Shown here piece by piece: positions 43,117-51,100 of a DNA stretch of 64,000 nt (positions within the stretch are counted from its first letter, which is position 1; every line of letters begins with the position of its first letter). The position numbers and the translations under genes are program-made. The DNA is taken from assembly GCA_012026835.1 (NCBI GenBank), contig VEPN01000002.1, forward strand, positions 62,001 through 126,000. The letters are read 5' to 3'. The stretch comes from Candidatus Methanoperedens sp. (lineage in GTDB: Archaea > Halobacteriota > Methanosarcinia > Methanosarcinales > Methanoperedenaceae). The notes beneath the pieces are model-generated. The model was not told the DNA's origin and did no database searches. It was given only the letters and a program-made list of their open reading frames with translations.

Positions 43117-45231
43117 TCACCTCAATTTCATATGTATATCTGTCAGCGTCCATCTTTCATACCATGGTATTGATCTTAATATCTCCTCTATGTTTTTTCC
43201 AAGCATTGCGGAATAATTGCCCGCTCTATGAATGTATTGATATGACATGCCAAGGAAACCTTTAGCTTCATGCTTCTCAGCTTCCTGGAGAGCCTCTTCA
43301 AGACCTTTCTCGTATGCAGGCATAAATTTCGGAAGCTCACCTGAAATATCGATATCTGCTTTATCTGCGTAATTTATTGCATTTTCTATATACACATGCA
43401 TTCCATAGATTTGTCCTTCTGAAGCATATCTATCCGCCTCTGTAAGCATTTCAGAGATTCCTTTTTCATATGCCGACTTCCGCCTTTCAAGCTCGCCGCT
43501 GATATCCTTATTGAGTTTTGCGGCAGTCTCTTTTGCTTTTGATATATAAAAGTCAATGTCGTACAGATTCCCATGCTCCGAACACTGCTGCGCTCTATCA
43601 AGATACCTTGCCAGGTCGTTATTTCTGTCTTCTGGTGTCTTTTCTCTATCTGGTTTTTCTTCACTTTTAATTTCTACAATTACTGAACCAGCATCGCCCA
43701 TTGCTGTGATTTTCCCAAGCTTCATATGTACAGCACGGTCGGATACCTTGCTGACAAAGTCCATGTCATGAGAAACTATCACAAATGTCGTACCTGTTTC
43801 TTTTCTTGCTGTTAGAATTGAATTTGCAACTTCGTTCTTTGTTATTAAGTCCATCGTTCCAGTGGGTTCATCAAAAATAATAATCCTCGGCTCTTTGATC
43901 AGAACCTGTGCCATTGTCACGCGCTGGCGTTCTCCCACACTGAGCTCATACGATGTCTTCTCCAGAATCTCACGTGCTGCATTTTCATCAAAGCCCACTG
44001 CCTTCAATGCTGCTATCACTTTTGTTCTTGCAAGTTCAGGCTCAAGTTTCAGACCTATCGAATCGGTCAGGTTAGATAATACATTCCTGTGAGGATAAAG
44101 GGAATATTCCTGATGCAGGTAACCGATATGCGGTTTTGCACGTCCCCTGAAATCCGTTCCTTTCTCGGTCATATCAACCCACATATCGCCGATTCTCACA
44201 TCCACTTTTCCACTGTCTTTTTCCATAATGCCTGCTATGATTTTAGAGAGAGATGTTTTACCTGCTCCGCTTATGCCTATTATTCCGAAAATCTCACCTT
44301 CATTTACCTCGAAGCTCACTCCATTCACAGCAGGGATCATTCCCTTAGAATAGGAGTAATATTTCTTCTTCACATCCCTGAGAATAATAATCGGCTCTCC
44401 AACCTCTACATTTCCCTCGCATACGGCTCCTGTCATTGCACAAAACTTTTTAATAATCTCATCCGGTTTTCCTGTCTCAATGATTTCTCCTTTATCTAAA
44501 AGAATCGCCCTGTTTGTCAGATCATGTAGAACACCTGGAAGATGTGAGGTGACCAGCATAGTCATGTTATGTTCCTGCTTTGCTTGCAATATGTTTTCAT
44601 GCACCAGCTTTGCAGTTCTTGGATCAAGGGTTCCGGTCGGTTCATCTGCAAGTAAAAGCATTGGGTATTTTGCAAGCTGGCATGCAAGAACAACTCTCTG
44701 CTTCTCTCCACCGCTTAGCTCTTTTCCTGTGTACATCATTCTATGGCTGAGCTTCACTTTTTCTATCAGTTCTGCTGCAATATAAGGTCGTTTTTCCTTA
44801 GGGATATCGGAATATTCAAAGCTTCGAATAATATTTTCAAGAACCGTCTCATCACCATATAAACCGAAAGTCCGCTGCATCATGATAGCAGTCCTATCCA
44901 TTATTTTCTTGTGCATACCATTTAAGCTGAGATAATTGATTCTTTGAAGTTCGGTCTTTATGTCGCATTTTGTGCAGATGCTACCTGCGCTGCTTGGAGG
45001 ATTTACTCTACCGCATCCGGGACAGGAGGAAACGTTGAAGATGACCTCGCCTTTAATATCTTTGAATTCCTCAAAGCCGCGGAGCAAATGCAAAAGTGTG
45101 CTTTTTCCTGCGCCGCTCTTACCGATTATACCGATGCTGTCACCTTCGTTTATGTCCAGATTTATATTCTTGAGAATTTGTTTGCCATTAGCGCTTATGC
45201 TCAAATCCCTTATTTCTATTAAAGCAGTCAT
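43117..45231 (-). CDS. double ABC ATPase of the methyl-CoM reductase component A2 (AtwA) type with helical-repeat tail
   Basis: The ATG at 45231 is chosen (AGGAGG upstream), giving 704 residues. Two full ABC domains are present: Walker A GKSGAGKST and GISGAGKTS, signatures ELSGGEKQRV and ELSVGERQRV, Walker B LLADEPTGTLD and IIFDEPTGTMD. The first domain carries the zinc-knuckle insertion CPGCGRVNPPSSAG with CTKC, a hallmark of A2 proteins, which assist ATP-dependent activation of methyl-CoM reductase. After about residue 540 come three helical repeats of about 45 residues (shared DISGEL ends), an addition not typical of A2. It lies between an ArsR gene and merB. No transmembrane partner is encoded, so it is not a transporter. 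Confidence 0.8.
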   Translation of the reverse strand: MTALIEIRDLSISANGKQILKNINLDINEGDSIGIIGKSGAGKSTLLHLLRGFEEFKDIKGEVIFNVSSCPGCGRVNPPSSAGSICTKCDIKTELQRINYLSLNGMHKKIMDRTAIMMQRTFGLYGDETVLENIIRSFEYSDIPKEKRPYIAAELIEKVKLSHRMMYTGKELSGGEKQRVVLACQLAKYPMLLLADEPTGTLDPRTAKLVHENILQAKQEHNMTMLVTSHLPGVLHDLTNRAILLDKGEIIETGKPDEIIKKFCAMTGAVCEGNVEVGEPIIILRDVKKKYYSYSKGMIPAVNGVSFEVNEGEIFGIIGISGAGKTSLSKIIAGIMEKDSGKVDVRIGDMWVDMTEKGTDFRGRAKPHIGYLHQEYSLYPHRNVLSNLTDSIGLKLEPELARTKVIAALKAVGFDENAAREILEKTSYELSVGERQRVTMAQVLIKEPRIIIFDEPTGTMDLITKNEVANSILTARKETGTTFVIVSHDMDFVSKVSDRAVHMKLGKITAMGDAGSVIVEIKSEEKPDREKTPEDRNNDLARYLDRAQQCSEHGNLYDIDFYISKAKETAAKLNKDISGELERRKSAYEKGISEMLTEADRYASEGQIYGMHVYIENAINYADKADIDISGELPKFMPAYEKGLEEALQEAEKHEAKGFLGMSYQYIHRAGNYSAMLGKNIEEILRSIPWYERWTLTDIHMKLR

Positions 45232-45232
45232 T

Positions 45233-45571
45233 TCAAGTCCTCCTATTGTTTTTAACAACTTCGCAAGAAAGTATTCCTTCAAACATCTCCTTGACATGCG
45301 TATCAGAGAGGTCAAGTATCTTCGAGATTAGCTCGTTTTTTATCGAGTAGACCACAAATTTTCCATTTTTCTCGGTGTTGACAAGCCCACAGTTTCGCAG
45401 ACATGCCATATGGTGCGAGATCAGGCTCTGGTCTTTTCCTGTTGCCTTGCAGATATCATTCACACACATACCGCCATTTTCTTTTAATGCGTTTAGTATT
45501 GAAAGTCTGGTTTCATCGCTCAATGCGCTGAAGAAATACTTTTTTGCTGTAGTTATATCTCCATTTAACAT
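45233..45571 (-). CDS. ArsR-family repressor heading the mer operon
   Basis: A 112-residue winged-helix regulator. Core: FFSALSDETRLSILNALKENGGMCVNDICKATG, recognition helix QSLISHHMACLRNCGLV, then the wing. Cysteines at GGMCVNDIC and HMACLRNC could bind Hg(II), and one more lies in the tail (ILSCEVV). Its stop lies one base before the ATG of the ABC gene. It therefore probably plays the role that MerR plays in bacterial mer operons. Mercury as ligand is inferred from the operon. Confidence 0.85.
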   Translation of the reverse strand: MLNGDITTAKKYFFSALSDETRLSILNALKENGGMCVNDICKATGKDQSLISHHMACLRNCGLVNTEKNGKFVVYSIKNELISKILDLSDTHVKEMFEGILSCEVVKNNRRT

Positions 45572-45596
45572 ATGTATATATGTTCATACGTTCTAT

Positions 45597-45606
45597 TATA
45601 AATAAA
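45597..45606 (-). promoter_or_regulatory. likely mer operon promoter and operator region
   Basis: On the minus strand TTTATTTATAATAG provides a TATA-like element about 30 bases ahead of the arsR-type start codon, so the leader would be very short. Between it and the ATG lies an imperfect palindrome (ATGAACATATATACAT), a plausible operator for the encoded repressor. Confidence 0.45.
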
Positions 45607-45796
45607 TTTTGGTTTAAAGTCTGCACTGTCTGCACTCTGTATGTTTTGTTATCTGTGGAAATACAGAGTTGGAACTATGTTTATTTTCTGGATAACCATG
45701 GAGGTGATGGTTAATGCCATGCTGGATTATTTTAGACCAGACGTTAGGATTTCAGAAAAAGCAGTTTAAAAATGCGCCTTCTAATTGTTACTATTT

Positions 45797-46492
45797 CTAC
45801 ACCTCCCGAATAAAATTTCCATGCCATGTATGATACCATACCTGTCCTGAGTAGCCATTCACATCCAGCATGCCATACATTTTGTTATCTTTCTTTACAT
45901 CAAAATGGTAATAACCATAAAACAGTCCACTATCTTCCGCCTTTGTTCCTGGGAGTCGAGAATCCAGAAACTGCTGGGCAGATGCCATTGCCTGCTCTTT
46001 TGTCAGGGTCATAGCGCCACTTGCTTGTGTGCCCATCATACCATATTTTGTGTTCCACATCATATTGGGACCCATCTCAGGAGAAACAATACCACTGTAC
46101 TTATCTATTAGCATCTGGAATGCTTTGGTTCCTGTGCTTTTCTCTTTATAGTCAGCGTAGAAGTTGAACTCCCATTCTTCCACATCCACGAGTTCAAAAT
46201 CGGGATTATTCTGGGAAGCCAGATATCTATTCGCAATATCCCTGGCTTGTTCCAGTCTGACCAGGCTACCGTTTGAATTATACGGGATGCCCCCGCTCAC
46301 AAGCATATTCCCGCCCATCATTTGCATCATAGATCCCATCATACCGCCTGAGCCACCCATCATACCTCCTCCCATCATTCCACCGCCCATCATACCATAG
46401 GTGAAACGAGAGTAACCGGAGCTGAGAACCAGTCCTAGGATGCCTACAACAATCAAAATAACGCCTAATAAAGCTAGAGTTTTCTTATCCAT
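45797..46492 (-). CDS. membrane-anchored Met-rich protein, possible metal scavenger
   Basis: A 231-residue protein. An N-terminal membrane helix (TLALLGVILIVVGILGLVL) is followed by a striking Met/Gly tract, about residues 34-63, made of GMMGGGMMGG-type units, and then by a soluble domain with two PepSY-like halves (LEQARDIANRYLAS and KEQAMASAQQFLDS). Met-rich tracts bind soft metals such as Cu(I), Ag(I) or Hg(II). It lies in the mer/metal region beside a SHOCT protein. The function is inferred from composition. Confidence 0.7.
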   Translation of the reverse strand: MDKKTLALLGVILIVVGILGLVLSSGYSRFTYGMMGGGMMGGGMMGGSGGMMGSMMQMMGGNMLVSGGIPYNSNGSLVRLEQARDIANRYLASQNNPDFELVDVEEWEFNFYADYKEKSTGTKAFQMLIDKYSGIVSPEMGPNMMWNTKYGMMGTQASGAMTLTKEQAMASAQQFLDSRLPGTKAEDSGLFYGYYHFDVKKDNKMYGMLDVNGYSGQVWYHTWHGNFIREV

Positions 46493-46531
46493 ATCTTACC
46501 TTCCGGTTCATTTCAAAACGCTTCCTTTTTT

Positions 46532-46774
46532 TTATATATCTTTCTTTTTCTCTTCGAATTCTTCTTTGCTTATCTCTCCTCTGGCGTATCTTTTCTTCAG
46601 GATCTCAAGTGCTGATTCCTGTTCCCTTTTAGCTCCACTGCTTTCCCATAGATACTTGATAAGCAGAACTAAACCTATGATTACAAGTATCGAGAATATC
46701 AGTCCGAGAATCCCCCATACTCCGTAACTCATACCATAACCGTCCATCATTCCATAAGGCATTCCAAATTGCAT
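46532..46774 (-). CDS. SHOCT-domain membrane protein (second copy)
   Basis: An 80-residue protein with a Met/Gly/Tyr-rich N terminus (GMPYGMMDGYGMSYG), one or two membrane helices and a C-terminal SHOCT motif (ALEILKKRYARGEISKEEFEEKK). It resembles the protein encoded at 36502-36798. It lies 39 bases upstream of the Met-rich protein gene and both probably form one transcript. Confidence 0.8.
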   Translation of the reverse strand: MQFGMPYGMMDGYGMSYGVWGILGLIFSILVIIGLVLLIKYLWESSGAKREQESALEILKKRYARGEISKEEFEEKKKDI

Positions 46775-47088
46775 ATTTGACCTCCACTAATAACAATTGA
46801 TTTGGCACTATAAAAAATGTTGTCTAGCAGTAACTTTTGTTTTCGAGTGCAGAGATAGAACTGAAGAAAGAGAGATCAGAATCAGCCAGGAGAAGCTTGG
46901 AACTTGTATGATCTCGAAGTCACTGGGATACGTCAAAAAAATCCCAAGTTTATTCGATTTTTAAATGCCTTTCAGCTGATGCCAGATTTTCCCCTTCGCT
47001 ATCGCTCAGGGTCGCTTCCGCTAAAATCTGGCTTTTCCAGTTTCTGAACCCTCCTCTGTAAAAATTTCCAATACAAGGAGGTAATCGA
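46775..47088. other. intergenic region at the boundary to the plus-strand element
   Basis: No gene is seen in these 314 bases. The region contains a small stem (TGGGAT...ATCCCA near 46925-46955) and the first copy of the Y-hairpin repeat family (46981-47032). It ends with a perfect ribosome binding site (AAGGAGGTAATCGA) for radC. Coding direction switches here: genes to the left are on the minus strand and all genes to the right on the plus strand. I see no tRNA or obvious attachment-site repeat that would prove an integration end. Confidence 0.6.
46981..47032 (+). repeat. hairpin repeat family, copy 1
   Basis: GCCAGATTTT (46981-46990) and AAAATCTGGC (47023-47032) form a perfect 10-bp stem identical to copy 2. 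The 32-base interior differs from copies 2 and 3. The 3' flank (CTGTAAAAATTTCCAATA) is shared with copy 2 (GTATAAAAATTCTCCAATA), so the repeat unit extends beyond the hairpin. It lies about 56 bases upstream of radC. Confidence 0.8.
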
Positions 47089-47775
47089 ATGGAAAATTGT
47101 AACATCAGAATATGCGATATGCGTAAAGACGAAAGACCCAGGAACAGATTGATCGATAAAGGCGCCAGTTCATTGAGCGACTCGGAGCTCCTGTCAATAA
47201 TCCTGAGAACGGGATCAAAGAAAGAAAACGCTATAAATCTGGCTCAACGGATTCTTTCACAATACAGCCCCAAAGAGTTGTCCCGGATAGACGTATACCA
47301 GCTAATGAAAATCAACGGGATTAAGCAGAGCAAAGCCTGCCAGATTGCGGCTGTCTTTGAAATCGCCCGCAGGCTTGAAGCCTTCACTGAGGATGCAAAG
47401 GCGAAGATAAACTCTCCGGAAGATGTTTACAGGCGATTGTATCCATATATGAGGGAGGCGAAAAGGGAGACATTCATTGAATTGAGCCTGGATACAAAGA
47501 ATCAGATTATCCGGGAAGATACAATATCGATAGGGTCACTGAACGCCAATATAGTTCATCCCAGAGAGGTTTTTAAAGTAGCGTTGATGCAGTCAGCAGC
47601 GCATATCATAGTTGCACATAACCATCCTTCTGGGGATCCTGTGCCGAGTAGAGAGGATATAGAAATAACAAAGAAACTGGTCGAGACTGGAAAGATAATT
47701 GGCATAGATGTACTCGACCATGTGATCATTGGTGATGGCCGTCATTTCAGCATGAAGGAAGCCGGGCATATTTAG
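47089..47775 (+). CDS. radC: RadC-type JAB-domain protein
   Basis: A 228-residue protein. A helix-hairpin-helix segment (LMKINGIKQSKACQIAAVFEIARRL) precedes the JAB/MPN domain with the metal motif AHNHPSGDPVPSREDIE. RadC proteins are common on plasmids and integrative elements; no repair role has been firmly shown. JAB metalloproteases elsewhere remove ubiquitin-like tags, which matters here because a ThiF-type E1 gene is on the same element (62860-63447). The start has an excellent ribosome binding site (AAGGAGGT). Confidence 0.92.
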   Translation: MENCNIRICDMRKDERPRNRLIDKGASSLSDSELLSIILRTGSKKENAINLAQRILSQYSPKELSRIDVYQLMKINGIKQSKACQIAAVFEIARRLEAFTEDAKAKINSPEDVYRRLYPYMREAKRETFIELSLDTKNQIIREDTISIGSLNANIVHPREVFKVALMQSAAHIIVAHNHPSGDPVPSREDIEITKKLVETGKIIGIDVLDHVIIGDGRHFSMKEAGHI

Positions 47776-47783
47776 GAGGAGAC

Positions 47784-48182
47784 ATGACAAAAAGAACAAA
47801 AAATATACCTCATATCCTGAAGATTCCATGGATTTCTCTTGAGAGTGCTGAAGCAGAAGTACGTCATATAATTGTAAACAAACAGGAGTTCTATGCGATA
47901 TCCTATGCAGGAAACCTTCTCTTCACGCCAGAAGATATCCATGCAGCACAGCTTCGTTTTAATAGCTACCCGAACATCGAAAAGACCTGGCCTGTATGGA
48001 TATTATCAGAGTCAGATATTAAAGGTGTAGCCAAACAGTTCGGATTGGATATAGAAGGGTTAGACCCGGGCCTTATAGTTCATCATTTCAAGAAGGGGTT
48101 CATGCCATTGATAGATTCCTGGGATGAAGTTGTCAAGGGAGCTATCGAACAGGCCAAGATAGAGCAGCTAATCCACGAATAA
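47784..48182 (+). CDS. unrecognised 132-residue protein
   Basis: I do not recognise this gene. It starts 8 bases after radC behind AGGAGGAG. The sequence is a mix of beta-like (HIIVNKQEFYAISYAGNLLFT) and helical (EDIHAAQLRFNSYP, WDEVVKGAIEQAKIEQL) segments without cysteine clusters or membrane helices. It is sandwiched between radC and the methylase-helicase gene and so is probably co-expressed with them. Confidence 0.7.
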   Translation: MTKRTKNIPHILKIPWISLESAEAEVRHIIVNKQEFYAISYAGNLLFTPEDIHAAQLRFNSYPNIEKTWPVWILSESDIKGVAKQFGLDIEGLDPGLIVHHFKKGFMPLIDSWDEVVKGAIEQAKIEQLIHE

Positions 48183-48194
48183 GCAGAGGGGACT

Positions 48195-51100
48195 ATGGCG
48201 ACACAACTTACTCTTGCGTTATTTGAGAATATCGACTCGGTACGACAAGAGACAATCGATGCCACGGATGTGGTTAAGCCGGTGCATGAATTATCGAAAA
48301 CTTCTGGTATACCCAAAGAGAATTTCATTGAACTTCCAGGATTATTCCCCGCGGATTTCAATTCCCGGATAGTAGACGACCCGATGCTCGAAATTGATGA
48401 TTTCGATCCGAGACAAATCCCATTCGACATTCAGGGAGATCCAAATGAAGAGTTCTGGCGAGCAGTCAAAGAAGGGATGATAGATCGCGAGAAGATATTC
48501 TATGAATACAAGTCCCTGGGGCAGACCGTAACGATAGAAGGGAATAGGGGAATTCCAGACCTAGCGAAAAAGAGGGCACTCAATTTCCAGCAGCATTTCA
48601 CACCGCCAATAATAGCGAGATTCCTGGCCCAGGCATTGAGGCTTGATGTACCGGGAACGCCGGCATCAGTTGTTGATAACAGCTGCGGAATAGGCAGAAT
48701 GTTCCAGTTCCTGAACCCATCCTGCGACCTGGTGGGAATTGAAGTGGAAGAGAAAGCATATCACATGGCAAGGACCCTTTTCCCGAAGGCTAACATCATC
48801 AATGACGACCTGATAAATCACCCAAGAATAATGGCAGACTGCTTCATCATCAACCCTCCTTTCTCAATACAGTTAGAAAAGAAGAACTGTGGGTTCACAA
48901 ACGCAGGATGGGGCGACCTTGGACCCGGGACGAGCATAAAGTCGCACATAGCTGCTATGGAAACTGCCATTGAAAGTGCCAGATACTTTGTGGCAGCTAT
49001 GCTCCCTGCAGGCTACTTTGTTAATGAAGAAACGCTCACCTTTGAGAGATGGGTGAATCAGAGAGCCAAGCTTGCGTACAGACTGGATATAGATCAAAAA
49101 GCGTTCACCAAGCACGGATTTACCTGGCCATGCTCTCTAGTGATCTACAGTAAAGAACGTCTTGATGGCCTCTGCTTGATTCATCATCAAACAGAGACTC
49201 TTGATGAAGCCTTCCTGGCCCATGAGCTTGAAATATTGCGGGAATCGGAGGCAGGAAAAGCAATAGAGAAAGCTGCTGAGCATATAAGAAAAAGAGGACC
49301 TACACATTTCTTTATACCGAAAAAATGCAAGCCTGAACAAGTATGTGAACCATGCATAACATTACCATTATCAGGCACGAATCGGGTGAAGATATGCCTA
49401 TCTCCTGATGCAAGCTGCCTCAATTTAAAGGTAGATAATGTTCTCGCTGCCCTGAAAGTACATGAGTTCAGGAAATCTCTGGGCCATGAATGGAATGATG
49501 GATTGAAAGAATATATAGAACTTGCTGACGTAATGCTCAGAAGGAGAAACCTGCTTGAAGATCCTCACACCCTTCCAGGGATGTGGGAAAGCCTTCGCCG
49601 CGCTAATTTAATGCCTGTGATTGATCCCCAGTTTGCGAACTGGGTCGTAAAGAAGAAGAAATGGCTGGAAAGACAGCAGGCACCTTTTGAGCAGTTCATC
49701 AAAGGGAAAGACGGGCAGTGGATATGCCTTCACAAAGATGACGGCATCAAGTCTCTTTATCCAGAACTATATCAAGAAAGATTGAAGAGATTAGAAATAT
49801 TAAGCATCGACTGGCTATGGCCGTTCCAGAAAGAGGATGTTGCCAGGATGAGCTTGAAAAACACGACTCTGCTTGCCGATCAAATGGGACTGGGGAAGTG
49901 CCTTCTACCGGATACCATGGTTTATATCGATGGTATATTGATGGCAATAGGAGAGGTTTGGGATAGATATCATACGGAGATACATTTTGATGGAGTGGGC
50001 TACTGGAGCATCCCCAGCAAGAGGTTATATACGAATTCTATCGACCCTAACGGCAGGATAGTGAGATCACAAATAGAGATGTTGTATAAACAGGAGATCG
50101 ATGAAAAGATAAGAACGGTTGTTCTTGCAGATGGTTCAGAGGTTTCATCGACGCTCTCTCATAAATTCTTATGCCCGGATGGATGGAGTAACGAAATCGG
50201 TAAATATGTATGTGTCCCTGCCAGGCTACTGCAACATGGCTATAAATCAATGAATAAAGACATAGTTTCATTCATCGCATGGCAAATAGCAGAGGGGTAT
50301 GAGCGCAATAGAGAGAGTCCAAATAATAAATACAGACACGAGGTAGATATCACCCAGAAAGATGTCAGCGTGCTTCTAACACTGAAGGAGAAGTTCAAGG
50401 CATTTGGTCTCGATTTCGCACCAAAGATAACAATACCAAAGGATGGGCACGCTCCACATTTGATGGTTATTCGTAGAGAGTATAGAGATTATGTCGAAAG
50501 GCTTGGATATGTTTGGGGGTTGCCATCGAGTAAGAAGACAATACCCAAGTTCATACAAGAATTAAATAATGATTGCATAGCAGTCTTTCTTCAGAGTTAC
50601 TTCGATGCAGAAAGTTGCCCGGTACTTTCGATGCGCTCCATTGAAATAACAACCGCATCTGAAGAATTGATCAATCAATTGTCTATGCTACTCAGAAGGT
50701 TCGGAATATGGCTACGAATCAAAAGGAAGATGAAGTGCGCGACTAATGGGCATAGAATAAAGAGACCATATTGGATAGGAGTCATTGGTGGCAACGGATT
50801 ACGCTTATTTAAGAAGCATATAGGCTATTCGATAAAGAAGAAACAAGAAATACTAGAAATAATCTGCGAAAAAAAGTCTAACACCAACATAGAAGGTATT
50901 CCGGCATCTAGTATCGTAAGAGATGTTTATGAGAAGACTGGATTATCACTCGAATCATTGGGTATGGCTTCAGATGTATATGTGAATGGTACCCAAGAGT
51001 TCTCAAGAGAGAGTCTCCAGAAAGTGATAGATAACTTAGACAGAATTCTTAGCGCAGAAGAAATCGAAATAGTTATGCAGAACCCTAGGGCTTCGCGAAG

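Noticed and set aside
45714-45830. A 38-codon plus-strand frame behind a strong GAGGTGATG site
   Set aside because: It reads into the antisense of the Met-rich gene and a second frame overlaps it. No recognisable protein results.
46320-46400. Repetitive DNA at the Met/Gly tract (CATCAT-type units)
   Set aside because: It is explained by the coding tract of GMMGG units on the minus strand, not by a separate repeat or CRISPR.
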